NCBI GenBank assembly: GCA_964391015.1
Contig: CAYMKU010000010.1
Coordinates: 38,994-102,993 of the forward strand
DNA length: 64,000 nt
Reading direction: 5' to 3'
Origin: XYD12-FULL-36-8 sp964391015
GTDB lineage: Bacteria; Bacteroidota; Ignavibacteria; Ignavibacteriales; Ignavibacteriaceae
A program made the position numbers and the translations under genes. The notes under the pieces are model-generated. The model searched no databases and had not been told where the DNA came from. It was given only the letters and a program-made list of their open reading frames with translations. Below are positions 44,043 through 53,467 of this stretch, one piece after another. The number at the start of each line of letters is the position of its first letter. Positions within the stretch are counted from its first letter, which is position 1.

Positions 44043-44585
44043 ATGTCAAAAAAACTTAGAGCAACAACAATTTTAGGATTGATCCATAATGGCAGAGCCG
44101 CACTTGGTGGAGATGGACAAGTTTCACTTGGTAACACGGTTATGAAACATAACGCAATGAAGATAAGAAAAATTGCTGACGGAAAAGTTCTTTGCGGATT
44201 TGCAGGTGCTTCGGCAGATGCCTTCACTTTAATGGAAAGGTTTGAAGATAAGCTTGAGCAATATCGTGGGAATGTTCATCGTTCTGCTGTTGAGCTCGCA
44301 AAAGATTGGAGGACAGATAAGTACCTTCGCAGACTTGAAGCAATGCTTGCAGTAATTTCGGACGATAAAGCGCTTGTAATTTCAGGTAACGGCGATGTAA
44401 TTGAACCTGATGATCAAATAGTTGCAATTGGCTCCGGAGGAATGTATGCTCTTGCGGCCGCAAGGATGTTAAAAAAATACAGCAATCTTTCGGCAAAAGA
44501 AATAGTTATCGAAGCTTTAAAAACAGCTTCTGATATTTGTATATACACAAATGATAAAATTAATGTCGAAGAAATCAACGAGTAA
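44043..44585 (+). CDS. hslV: ATP-dependent protease subunit HslV
   Basis: Proteolytic subunit of the HslUV (ClpQY) protease. It is 180 residues. The catalytic N-terminal threonine is Thr8 in RATTILGL, so a seven-residue propeptide is removed. GGDGQVSLG and the conserved IGSGGMYALAAARML follow. It overlaps the start of hslU, the usual arrangement, and forms the hexamer-on-hexamer complex with it. Confidence 0.97.
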   Translation: MSKKLRATTILGLIHNGRAALGGDGQVSLGNTVMKHNAMKIRKIADGKVLCGFAGASADAFTLMERFEDKLEQYRGNVHRSAVELAKDWRTDKYLRRLEAMLAVISDDKALVISGNGDVIEPDDQIVAIGSGGMYALAAARMLKKYSNLSAKEIVIEALKTASDICIYTNDKINVEEINE

Positions 44586-45963
44586 AAACATAGGTAATAA
44601 TTTGAATAATGAACTCACCCCTTCTCAAATAGTTGAGAACTTAAATAAATATATTATTGGGCAGAACGAAGCAAAAAGAGCAGTTGCAATTGCTCTAAGA
44701 AACCGCTGGAGACGACAGCAAATTAAAGATACTATGCGAGAAGAAATTCTTCCTAACAACATCATTTTAATTGGACCAACAGGTGTTGGCAAAACCGAGA
44801 TTGCACGACGCTTGGCAAAATTATCAAATGCTCCATTCTTGAAAATTGAGGCATCAAAGTTCACAGAAGTCGGTTACGTTGGAAGAGATGTTGAATCAAT
44901 GATCAGGGATTTAACAGATATAGCTGTCAATATGGTTAAGTCGGAAAAAACTGCCGAGGTACAATCCAAAGCAGAACAGCTTGCCGAAGAGAGAATCTTG
45001 GATATTTTAATTCCGCCGGTCAAGAAAGCAGGCTCATCTGAAGCTGATGCAGATCCGAATTCCGAGGCGTTTCAAAATCAAAAAACCCGTGAGTGGATGC
45101 GTGAGAAATTGAAAAAAGGTGAGATGGATGATAAGCTAATTGAATTTGATGCTGCTGCTCAAACTGCAATCGGTATGCAGGTGCTTGGTCCGTTTGGAAT
45201 GGATGATATGGGAATTAACATCCAGGAAATTATGGGGAATATAATGCCGAAGAAAAAGAAAAAGAGAAAAACTCCAATTAAAGAAGCTCGTGTTGTTATG
45301 ACTCAGGAAGAAGCTCAAAAACTGATTGACATGGAAGCAGTTCAGAAGGAAGCGATCCAACGTGCGGAAAATTCGGGAATAGTTTTTCTAGATGAAATAG
45401 ATAAAATAGCAGGAAGCGGAGGAAAATCTCATGGTCCGGATGTTTCGCGCGAGGGAGTCCAAAGAGATTTGCTGCCGATTGTTGAAGGTTCAAATGTAAA
45501 TACAAAATACGGAGTTGTTCGAACTGATCATATTTTATTTATTGCATCGGGTGCATTTCATATCGCTAAGCCGTCAGATTTAATTCCCGAACTTCAGGGA
45601 AGATTTCCAATTAGGGTTGAACTGAAAAGTTTAACGGAGGATGATTTTATTAAAATTCTTACAACCACCGAAAACGCTTTGCTTAAACAGTACAATGCTC
45701 TTCTCGAAACAGAAGGTGTAAAACTAGATTTTACCGATGACGGTATCAGAGAAATCGCAAAGATTGCCACTGAAGTAAATGAACAGGTGGAAAACATAGG
45801 CGCAAGACGTCTGCATACAATATTAACGACCTTGCTGGATGATATTTTATTTGATGTTCCCGATAAAACACCTTCCGAAACTGTTAAAATTACCGCCAAA
45901 TTTGTAAAAGGTAAATTGGACTCAATAGTGAAAAATAGAGACTTAAGTAAATTTATACTCTAA
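44563..45963 (+). CDS. hslU: ATPase subunit HslU of the HslUV protease
   Basis: AAA+ unfoldase that feeds substrates to HslV. Features include LTPSQIVENLNKYIIGQ at the N-terminus, Walker A GPTGVGKTEIARRLA, the I-domain (about 105-235), Walker B GIVFLDEIDKIA, and the sensor and C-terminal QVENIGARRLHTIL elements. About 466 residues from the ATG at 44563; an in-frame ATG at 44551 is also possible. Both overlap hslV. The C-terminal tail reaches into HslV in this family (here ending SKFIL). Confidence 0.97.
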   Translation: MSKKSTSKNIGNNLNNELTPSQIVENLNKYIIGQNEAKRAVAIALRNRWRRQQIKDTMREEILPNNIILIGPTGVGKTEIARRLAKLSNAPFLKIEASKFTEVGYVGRDVESMIRDLTDIAVNMVKSEKTAEVQSKAEQLAEERILDILIPPVKKAGSSEADADPNSEAFQNQKTREWMREKLKKGEMDDKLIEFDAAAQTAIGMQVLGPFGMDDMGINIQEIMGNIMPKKKKKRKTPIKEARVVMTQEEAQKLIDMEAVQKEAIQRAENSGIVFLDEIDKIAGSGGKSHGPDVSREGVQRDLLPIVEGSNVNTKYGVVRTDHILFIASGAFHIAKPSDLIPELQGRFPIRVELKSLTEDDFIKILTTTENALLKQYNALLETEGVKLDFTDDGIREIAKIATEVNEQVENIGARRLHTILTTLLDDILFDVPDKTPSETVKITAKFVKGKLDSIVKNRDLSKFIL

Positions 45964-46181
45964 TAGCACCTATTCTTTCTTAAGTATCTCTGATAATTTA
46001 TCAGCTTGAGTGTAGCTTGATTTTTATTATGTTTTTGAAAAAACTTAAACAAATACTTATACAGCTAAAAAAAATAGAAATTTTGTACAAATATTTCTGC
46101 TAATGTTTGTTTTCCCCGAGAAAGTTCGTTAGATTTCCTTTCAGAAGGTTTTATTTCATCAGATTTTGAAGGGCAATCCAA

Positions 46182-48542
46182 ATGAAGAAATTTTATACTA
46201 CTCTACTATTCTGCATTTTATTTTCACTTTTCTTATCAAGTTTAGCATTTTCACAGCAATGTGATATTGTTGTGCAGGGTACACCAACAATTTCTCCCGA
46301 TCCAGTTACTTCAGGTAATAATATAACTGTAAGTTATATTATTCATAATAATGGACCAGGGAATGCTGGGACATCACAGACAAAAGTCCAGATTAAGAAT
46401 TCATCAGGTACAACCATTACACAACCGACATTCTCAGCGCCAGCAATAAATGCAAATTCTAACTCACCCACACAACAGAATAATATAGCTATTCCATCTG
46501 GCACACCTGCTGGAACTTATACTGCATATGTTATCCTTGATAACCTTAGTCAGCTCAATCAAAGTAATATTGGTAATGATTATACGCCAGGTGTTAATTT
46601 TACTGTGCAGTCAGCAGTCCAGCAATGTGATATTGTTGTGCAGGGTACACCAACAATTTCTCCCGATCCAGTTACTTCAGGTAATAATATAACTGTAAGT
46701 TATATTATTCATAATAATGGACCAGGGAATGCTGGGACATCACAGACAAAAGTCCAGATTAAGAATTCATCAGGTACAACCATTACACAACCGACATTCT
46801 CAGCGCCAGCAATAAATGCAAATTCTAACTCACCCACACAACAGAATAATATAGCTATTCCATCTGGCACACCTGCTGGAACTTATACTGCATATGTTAT
46901 CCTTGATAACCTTAGTCAGCTCAATCAAAGTAATATTGGTAATGATTATACGCCAGGTGTTAATTTTACTGTACAATCAGTTCAGCAACCTGATATTAAT
47001 GTAACACCAACTTCTTTAACAATTCATCAAGGTTCATCGAAGGATGAAAAAAAAATAAAACAAGACACCATCATATCTGATTTCGAAAAATCGTTGCGTA
47101 TTCCACCAATTAATAATGAACAAATTGAAAGTATATATTTAAGCAAAAATGGCAATAAAATTATTAAAGTAATTATGCCTGGTACCCCCCCAAAAAATTA
47201 TAAGGCACCTGTTGTTTATCCAACCGAATCATCTATTCTCATTCCTGATGTCCCAGCTTACGAGTGGTCATTCGGGTGTACTGCAACTTCAGCAGCAATG
47301 ATTGCAGGATACTACGATCGGAATGGGTTCCAAAATATTTATAGTGGCCCAACAAATAATGGCGTAATGCCACTAGATAATAGTGTATGGGGTAGCATCA
47401 CAATTAATGGTGAAATAAGAAAACAGTGCCCATTAAGTGTATCTAGAAATGGACTTGATGGACGTACGAGCAGAGGACATGTTGACGATTATTGGATTCA
47501 AACTGGGAATGCGGGCCCCGATCCATTTATTATTAATTCATGGCCTGAGCACGTTTTTGGAGATTGTCTTGGCGATTATATGAGAACAAATCAATCCTCT
47601 TTTAATAATTCAGATGGAGCAACCATTTTATATTCGTATGTTAATGGTCTTCCATATTCATCACAGAATGATACAGATGGTACTTATGGAATGAAATTAT
47701 TTTTTGAGGCACGCAGCTATTCTGTGGTGGAATATTATAATCAATTAATTTATGGATATAATGGAAATCAACTTGGTTTTACATTTAATCAATTCAAACA
47801 GGAGATTGATAATGGAAATCCGGTCTTAATTCATGTCGAAGGGCATAGCATGTTAGGTTATGGATATGATAATATTTCAAATACTATATACCTGCACGAT
47901 ACTTGGGACTATGAGAACCACACTATGACCTGGGGTGGGCAATATGGCACTTTGCAGCATTGGGGTGTTTCGGTAATTCATCTTTCGGGTGCGAATTCAA
48001 ATAGTTTTGAAATAGCTAATGTTGGTAATGGTATTCTTTCAATAACAAATATTTCAGATAATAAAGATTGGTTATCCACTACAGGATATCCAAGTTTACC
48101 TTTTAACATATCATCTACTCCTCAAACTGTGACTGTAAATATTGATTGGAATTTGTTAAGCGGAACTCAATCAGGAATCATAACAATTTCTTCCAACGAC
48201 CCTGATGAGCCAACTGTAAATGTTGAAGTAACTGCTATTGGAGTGACAGATGTAACCCAACAAGATAATCCAGCCCCGAGCAATTATTTCATTGAGCAAA
48301 ATTTCCCCAATCCGTTTAACCCAGATACCAAGATTAAATATTCAATTCCACAAGTGAGTCATGTTGAACTAAGAGTATTTGATATACTTGGCAACGAAAT
48401 AGCAACACTTGTAAATGAAGAAAAAGGTATTGGAGTATATGAAGTAGATTTCAACGCTTCTTCACTTTCAAGTGGAATATATATTTACAATTTGAAAGCC
48501 GGAGAATTTGTCTCAACAAAGAAAATGATGGTTGTGAAATAA
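46182..48542 (+). CDS. T9SS-sorted papain-like cysteine peptidase with duplicated CARDB domains
   Basis: A 786-residue surface protein. Order: signal peptide (about 1-25); two CARDB-like domains of 122 residues that are identical copies (about 26-147 and 148-265); a linker beginning PDINVTPTSLTIHQ; a papain/C39-like peptidase with Cys near 366 (FGCTATSAAMIAGYYD), His near 555 (VEGHSMLGYGYD) and Asp in YLHDTWD; an ASH/HYDIN-like beta domain (SFEIANVGNGILSI onward); and a type IX sorting domain (NFPNPFNPDTKIKYS to KMMVVK). The peptidase seems inserted into the beta domain, whose first strand precedes it. Confidence 0.85.
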   Translation: MKKFYTTLLFCILFSLFLSSLAFSQQCDIVVQGTPTISPDPVTSGNNITVSYIIHNNGPGNAGTSQTKVQIKNSSGTTITQPTFSAPAINANSNSPTQQNNIAIPSGTPAGTYTAYVILDNLSQLNQSNIGNDYTPGVNFTVQSAVQQCDIVVQGTPTISPDPVTSGNNITVSYIIHNNGPGNAGTSQTKVQIKNSSGTTITQPTFSAPAINANSNSPTQQNNIAIPSGTPAGTYTAYVILDNLSQLNQSNIGNDYTPGVNFTVQSVQQPDINVTPTSLTIHQGSSKDEKKIKQDTIISDFEKSLRIPPINNEQIESIYLSKNGNKIIKVIMPGTPPKNYKAPVVYPTESSILIPDVPAYEWSFGCTATSAAMIAGYYDRNGFQNIYSGPTNNGVMPLDNSVWGSITINGEIRKQCPLSVSRNGLDGRTSRGHVDDYWIQTGNAGPDPFIINSWPEHVFGDCLGDYMRTNQSSFNNSDGATILYSYVNGLPYSSQNDTDGTYGMKLFFEARSYSVVEYYNQLIYGYNGNQLGFTFNQFKQEIDNGNPVLIHVEGHSMLGYGYDNISNTIYLHDTWDYENHTMTWGGQYGTLQHWGVSVIHLSGANSNSFEIANVGNGILSITNISDNKDWLSTTGYPSLPFNISSTPQTVTVNIDWNLLSGTQSGIITISSNDPDEPTVNVEVTAIGVTDVTQQDNPAPSNYFIEQNFPNPFNPDTKIKYSIPQVSHVELRVFDILGNEIATLVNEEKGIGVYEVDFNASSLSSGIYIYNLKAGEFVSTKKMMVVK
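46254..46972 (+). repeat. Perfect tandem duplication of 353 bp (period 366 bp)
   Basis: Positions 46254-46606 and 46620-46972 read identically base for base, separated by 13 bases within the coding frame. The period of 366 bases is exactly 122 codons, so the frame is kept. The copies begin diverging only at the last codons (TGTGCAG versus TGTACAA). Absence of synonymous change points to a very recent duplication or ongoing gene conversion. Confidence 0.93.
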
Positions 48543-48620
48543 ATAGTGGGCTTTTGAATAACTTGCATCAGTAATTTTGAGCGTGATTAAAGTTCCGTGT
48601 GAGTTAATTTTTAAAAAAAT

Positions 48621-48785
48621 TTATCTTCTAAATCCGATGCTCAAATTTACTATCTCCGATTTACTTCCAAGTCGAACAAGTGGATTCCCAGTTTCCTACT
48701 CCACTTGACACATAGTAATGAGTATTTCTTTTCCTTTTGTGATCCCAGCCTACTTCATAAATCATTTTTATTAACCGCCGTTCAT
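48621..48785 (-). pseudogene. Remnant of the 3' end of a calcineurin-like phosphoesterase gene
   Basis: On the minus strand this reads IYEVGWDHKRKRNTHYYVSS then GVGNW. After a one-base frameshift it continues NPLVRLGSKSEIVNLSI to a stop at 48621. It matches the C-terminus of the intact phosphoesterase at 50024-51166 (IYEVSWGYKKKSTTNYYVSC, then GVGTWGPPVRLGSESEIVNL). The stretch 5' of this is degraded. It is a truncated, frameshifted paralogue or duplicate about 1.4 kb from the intact gene. The rest of the 48543-49062 gap shows nothing recognisable. Confidence 0.85.
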
Positions 48786-49062
48786 TTTTAATCACACCTC
48801 AAATAATTTTCATCAACACATCAATATAGATTTAATAAAGTTGTATTGTGAATTAATGATCTTAGATGAAGCGACTACTATGCATGACAACTGGCTATAA
48901 TTCAAATTTGTATAATAAATTGAACTTACTTTTATAATAAAAAATACAATAGACAATGGAAAAATTGTTTTTCTTAACAGTAACGAACTTACTTTTTGGC
49001 ATTGTGCTTGATACGGCATGAGTAGTTTAAAATAATTTGACTATTAAATATAGGAGGTTACT

Positions 49063-49953
49063 ATGCAAACTATAAAATTACATTTCATACTTATCATAAT
49101 TTTCAGTCTAAGTATTTATTCATATGCTCAGGATGAAAAAGAATGTGGTTCTGATTCATCAAACTCATTTGATTTTGGTTGGGGAGGGGAAACAATGGAA
49201 TTTGGATTGAAGGGATCGCCAACTATTGCGTTGAATTATGGGCTATCAAGAGTAAATCTTGAAAACTTCAGCGGAGACATTTCAAATTCCAATTATCCGG
49301 AACTTAAGTTAGGATATACAGACATACGTTACTCAAAATATTCTGACGACCTACTTCGCTACAGATTTAATCATATATTTCTTGGCAACTTCTTCACAAG
49401 AGTGAAAAATGAAAACTCGGCAAATCAAAATATTCGTACTGATATGTGGCGTTTTGGATTTGGCTGGGCATCAGGTTATGGATATGATTTGGGAAAATCG
49501 TCTATCATTCCTTACCATTCAACTTCAATGGCTTGGTCGCGGGTAAAATTTAAAGATGTGCCATTAAACCAAACCGATGTACTTTTCGCAGAACGCTTTG
49601 ATGACGCATTTAGATTTGGCAGCGGAGCCGAAGCTGGAATTAGATTTAAAATAATTCCTTTGATTAGTTTTGATCTTAGCTATGAACGATCAATTATTTT
49701 TGAGCGGCATTTATTCTGGAAGTGGGCTGGTAGTGGAATAATTGAAATGGCTACGCAGGGAATGCTTGATCATTTTATCGGGAAGATTGGTAAATCGTCC
49801 CCTCTGGCATTACCAATTGTGAGCGTGATCTTAAAGAGTGCTTTATCATATGGAATTTATGAACTTCGCCAGGAAAGGATGAATTGGCCATTTAAAAGCG
49901 CTGCACCGCTTTCGTATGATCAGTTCAAAGTTGGGATGACATTTAATTTCTAA
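49063..49953 (+). CDS. Outer-membrane/secreted hypothetical protein
   Basis: A 296-residue protein with a signal peptide (LHFILIIIFSLSIYSYAQ) after a TAGGAGG ribosome site. Aromatic-rich strands such as FGFGWASGYGYDLG, AGIRFKIIPLISFDLSYE and a terminal FKVGMTFNF ending in Phe suggest an outer-membrane barrel or outer-membrane-associated protein. No named family is recognised. It appears monocistronic, converging with the phosphoesterase gene. Confidence 0.7.
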   Translation: MQTIKLHFILIIIFSLSIYSYAQDEKECGSDSSNSFDFGWGGETMEFGLKGSPTIALNYGLSRVNLENFSGDISNSNYPELKLGYTDIRYSKYSDDLLRYRFNHIFLGNFFTRVKNENSANQNIRTDMWRFGFGWASGYGYDLGKSSIIPYHSTSMAWSRVKFKDVPLNQTDVLFAERFDDAFRFGSGAEAGIRFKIIPLISFDLSYERSIIFERHLFWKWAGSGIIEMATQGMLDHFIGKIGKSSPLALPIVSVILKSALSYGIYELRQERMNWPFKSAAPLSYDQFKVGMTFNF

Positions 49954-50023
49954 TTGACAGATTAACAAACCCAATTTCTCCGAAGTTAAATAAGCTAAGA
50001 GGAATTGGGTTTGTAGTTAGTGT

Positions 50024-51166
50024 TCAATTAAACTTTATCTTCAAATTCACTATTTCAGATTCACTTCCGAGCCGTACGGGCGGACCCCAAGTGCCAACTC
50101 CACAAGATACATAATAGTTGGTAGTACTTTTCTTTTTATAACCCCAACTAACTTCATAAATAAGCTTTGTAATAAAGTTAAGCGGAAACATTTGTCCGTG
50201 GTGTGTATGGCCTGACAATTGTAAATCAATTCCATTAGCTTCCGCTTCTTCAAGTTTAAAAGGTGTGTGGTCTAACAAAATAATTGGATAATTCTTATCA
50301 ACAGTATATAAGATTTCTTTCAGAGATGTCCTTGGTTCGCGGGTGAAGTTAGGTTTGCTTGAATCTTCTCTGCCAACAAGAACAAAGTTTTCAGCGATAA
50401 GAATCGAGGAATCTCGTATCAATGTTATTCCATTTTCCGTTATGAAGTGGCTTGTGCTGTTAATTCCATTTATAAATTCATGGTTGCCTGTTGATGCAAA
50501 AATTCCGTATTTAGTTTTGATGCCAGATAAGGATTTTCCAATTCCTTCCATTCGAAGAGTTTTTGCTCTGTCGTCGACAATATCACCGGGAATGAAAACC
50601 ACATCGGGTTCTAAAGAATTAATTTTCTCAACGATTTTTGATAGCAAGCTTTCCCCATTTATAGTTGAGAGATGAATATCTGATAACATCACTGCGTTAA
50701 GTTCAGTTAACTTGCCTTGTCTTTTGGGAAGCTCGAGCGATAGAGATTTAATTGAAATTTTTCTTGTGTTCAGGTAACCAATGAAAATTATTATACTAGA
50801 AATAAGAATAACTGCTGTGAGCAAATATTTCTTAATGCTCTCATAGTTATCATGTAAGAACTGAGGGTAAAAATGAAATGCCCAATTTAGCAAACGGATA
50901 ATATCAAGCAACATAATTGATAGAAAGAAATAAAGCATGAATGCAAGCCAGAATGAGCCAACCCAGATCATTGCGTCGTAAATCAAATGAGGAATTTTCC
51001 CATCAAAAAGTTTTGCGAGGATGTAAGATGCTGCCACGATTATGAAAATTATAGCATAAAATGGCTTGAGATGAGGTGTGGATGAAAGTGCCTGCCAGCC
51101 ACGGACGAAGATGTAGTAGTTAATTGTGGCATAGACTGTAAAGAAAATTGTAAAAAACAACGTCAT
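50024..51166 (-). CDS. Membrane-anchored calcineurin-like metallophosphoesterase
   Basis: A 380-residue protein. About four hydrophobic helices occupy residues 1-145, followed by a calcineurin-like phosphoesterase domain: LSDIHLST (about 157), GDIVDD (about 198), GNHEF (about 231), LLDHTPF and SGHTHHGQMFP (about 318-328). This architecture matches YkuE/YaeI-like enzymes, some of which act on UDP-diacylglucosamine-type or other membrane lipids. All dimetal ligands are present, so it should be active. A truncated relative of its 3' end lies upstream at 48.6-48.8 kb. Confidence 0.88.
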   Translation of the reverse strand: MTLFFTIFFTVYATINYYIFVRGWQALSSTPHLKPFYAIIFIIVAASYILAKLFDGKIPHLIYDAMIWVGSFWLAFMLYFFLSIMLLDIIRLLNWAFHFYPQFLHDNYESIKKYLLTAVILISSIIIFIGYLNTRKISIKSLSLELPKRQGKLTELNAVMLSDIHLSTINGESLLSKIVEKINSLEPDVVFIPGDIVDDRAKTLRMEGIGKSLSGIKTKYGIFASTGNHEFINGINSTSHFITENGITLIRDSSILIAENFVLVGREDSSKPNFTREPRTSLKEILYTVDKNYPIILLDHTPFKLEEAEANGIDLQLSGHTHHGQMFPLNFITKLIYEVSWGYKKKSTTNYYVSCGVGTWGPPVRLGSESEIVNLKIKFN

Positions 51167-51209
51167 GAGGTTTACTTTTTCGCAAGTGGATGTGTCTTAT
51201 TCAAAGGAA

Positions 51210-52478
51210 CTAATAATTATACTTAAACCACTTTACAACTTCTGACCATTTAGGTTTCTTTCCAGTTATAAGAATTCCAACTCTATAAATCTTTCCAGCA
51301 AGAATGAAAATTATAATCATCGTAGCAATATTTAGTATGATAGATAGGATTAGTTGAATTAGAGAAATGTCAACCAGAGTTATTCTTGCTGGCATAACAA
51401 TTAGCGATGCAAATGGAACAAAAGAAGCAATTCTTGCAATTTGATTTTCAGGATTGGTTTGCATTCCAATCGCAATAAAGAAGGGGATCATAACCAACAT
51501 CATTATTGGCCAAACACCCGATTGTGCATCTTGTGGGTTATCGAAGATGGAACCCACTGTTGCGAACAATCCGAGAAAGGTTATGAGGGCAATAAAATAG
51601 TTAAAGAGGAAAAAAAACAAATGCCACATGCTTAATTTTAATGTGAATTCGGGTGGGAGAACAAACCATGTTGTTGAGATCAAAACTATTAATGGAGAAA
51701 GCCAGATTGCCATTTGGACAAGTCCTGTAATTGAAGTACCAATAATTTTTCCGGTCATCAATTCTCGGCTGCTTACGGAAGATAAGAGCACTTCAACTAT
51801 TTTATTACTCTTTTCCTCTATGACAGAAGCCATGGTCATTTGCCCAGTGAATAACAAACTCATATAAAGTAAAAACGTGAAAAGAAATGAGAGAATTGTA
51901 TTACCCACACCTTCTTCTTTAATTTCTTTGTCTGCAGATATTCTGAAGCCGTTGAAATCAACGTTGTTTTTGGCGAATTCAAGTTCTTCGTTAGATAATT
52001 TCCTTCCTATAAAGTAAAGGTCGGTTAATACTTTATTGATTGGCTGCTTTACTTTGTTCAGGAGCAAATTATTATTAGGATTTTTTGAATAGTACTCTAC
52101 TTTTTTATTCTTCAATGCTTGATCGGGGATATAAATCAAGCCAGTAATTTTTTCTTCCAAAATTTCATTACGGACATTGTTCAGCCGGGTTTCAAGTTTT
52201 GTTTTATTTAATTGTTCAAACATGAACTCAATTTTGCCATCTTGATTTTTGGGGAGGCGAGAAAGTTCAGCTTCAACGCTATTAAGTATTTGCTGAGATT
52301 CAGAAGCAATAATTAAAAAAGCATTTTCCGAACCGGAATACTGAAAGAGAAAAGTTTGTAATGCTAATATTCCAAACATAAATACAGGTATAAGAAGGGT
52401 CATTATAATAAAAGTTTTGCTGAACAATCTAACTTTTAATTCTCGTTTAATAATGGACATTGTTCTTTTAGTTAACAT
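51210..52478 (-). CDS. ABC-2 type transporter permease (NatB-like)
   Basis: A 422-residue permease with an N-terminal helix (FIIMTLLIPVFMFGILALQTF), a roughly 170-residue extracytoplasmic domain, and about five C-terminal helices with SSRELMTGKIIGTSITGLVQMAIW. This is the NatB/YhaP arrangement of sodium or drug exporters. The frame is open to 52541, but the ATG at 52478 has a GGAAAGGA ribosome site and overlaps the ATPase gene by 11 bases, so I chose it. It acts with the neighbouring ATPase. Confidence 0.87.
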   Translation of the reverse strand: MLTKRTMSIIKRELKVRLFSKTFIIMTLLIPVFMFGILALQTFLFQYSGSENAFLIIASESQQILNSVEAELSRLPKNQDGKIEFMFEQLNKTKLETRLNNVRNEILEEKITGLIYIPDQALKNKKVEYYSKNPNNNLLLNKVKQPINKVLTDLYFIGRKLSNEELEFAKNNVDFNGFRISADKEIKEEGVGNTILSFLFTFLLYMSLLFTGQMTMASVIEEKSNKIVEVLLSSVSSRELMTGKIIGTSITGLVQMAIWLSPLIVLISTTWFVLPPEFTLKLSMWHLFFFLFNYFIALITFLGLFATVGSIFDNPQDAQSGVWPIMMLVMIPFFIAIGMQTNPENQIARIASFVPFASLIVMPARITLVDISLIQLILSIILNIATMIIIFILAGKIYRVGILITGKKPKWSEVVKWFKYNY

Positions 52479-53382
52479 TGTTCGAGTCCTTTCCAGCCAG
52501 TGCAACAAAAATTTCATGAAGTGAAATTTCGTTGGCTGCAAACTTATTTACTTTTACATTATTCTGAATTAATAGCTTGAGCAGTTCTTGTGTTTGTGAT
52601 ACATCTTTAACTTTTATCCCAATTGTGTTGCCAAAATTTTCAATTTTTTCAATTATTGGGGATTTATCAAGAAATGAAAATTCGCCCTCTGCTTCGAGAG
52701 TAACATTTCTTTGAGCGAATTGGGATTTTATCTCGCCGAGTGAACCCTTGAGAATTATTTTTCCATGATCAATCATTGCAATATGATCGCTAAGCTTTTC
52801 AGCAAAATCCATTAAATGCGTTGAAAAAATTATAACCTTTCCTTCTTCTTTTTTTTCTAAAATAATATTTTTAAGAAGATCGGTGTTGATTGGATCAAGA
52901 CCTGAAAAGGGTTCATCGAAAATTAAAAACTCAGGATCGTGAAGAATTGCCGCAATGAATTGAATTTTTTGCTGATTACCTTTTGAAAGATCTTCAAGCT
53001 TTGAGTTTTTTCTATCAATAAGTTCAAATCGCTTTAAATAGTCAAGGGCTTTTCGTTCAACTATTTTACCTGTTTTTCCCTTTAATTCTGCAAGAAAGAG
53101 AAGCGTATCGAGGACCTTCATTTTTTTATAGAGTCCTCTTTCTTCGGGCAAGTAACCGACCTTATCTTTGAATTCTTGACCAATCTTTGTTCCTCTTAAA
53201 ATTACTTCACCGGAATCAGGAACGTAGATGTTCATCATCATTCTAATGGTTGTGGTTTTACCAGCGCCGTTTCGCCCAATTAATCCAAAGACCGAACCTT
53301 CAGGTACGGTAAACGAGACATCATCTACAGCTTTTAAACTGTTGAAACTTTTTGAAAGGTTTTTTACTTCGAGTGCATGCAT
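52468..53382 (-). CDS. ABC transporter ATP-binding protein (NatA-like)
   Basis: A 304-residue ATPase: Walker A GRNGAGKTTT (about 36-45), the Q-loop in VGYLPEERGLYKKM, signature LSKGNQQKIQ, Walker B FLIFDEPFSGLDP and the H-loop in IFSTHLMDFAEKL. The C-terminal 80 residues are a regulatory extension. It is the partner of the ABC-2 permease encoded just downstream. The likely substrate is a cation, drug or lipid; sequence does not decide. Confidence 0.92.
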   Translation of the reverse strand: MHALEVKNLSKSFNSLKAVDDVSFTVPEGSVFGLIGRNGAGKTTTIRMMMNIYVPDSGEVILRGTKIGQEFKDKVGYLPEERGLYKKMKVLDTLLFLAELKGKTGKIVERKALDYLKRFELIDRKNSKLEDLSKGNQQKIQFIAAILHDPEFLIFDEPFSGLDPINTDLLKNIILEKKEEGKVIIFSTHLMDFAEKLSDHIAMIDHGKIILKGSLGEIKSQFAQRNVTLEAEGEFSFLDKSPIIEKIENFGNTIGIKVKDVSQTQELLKLLIQNNVKVNKFAANEISLHEIFVALAGKDSNNVN

Positions 53383-53467
53383 TTTAAAATTTGAGTTTTA
53401 CTGAAGAAAAATTTTTATGATTAGAAAAAGATAGGTCGAAATTAGGACAATTCTTAGTTAAAAAGAA

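Noticed and set aside
45991..46035. Hairpin after hslU (CTGATAA and TTATCAG) as a terminator
   Set aside because: The stem is AT-only apart from the ends and is not followed by a T-run at the right distance.
40024..46181. Sigma-54 (-24/-12) promoters near rpoN and hslVU
   Set aside because: No TGGCAC-N5-TTGC-like sequence was found at sensible positions by eye.
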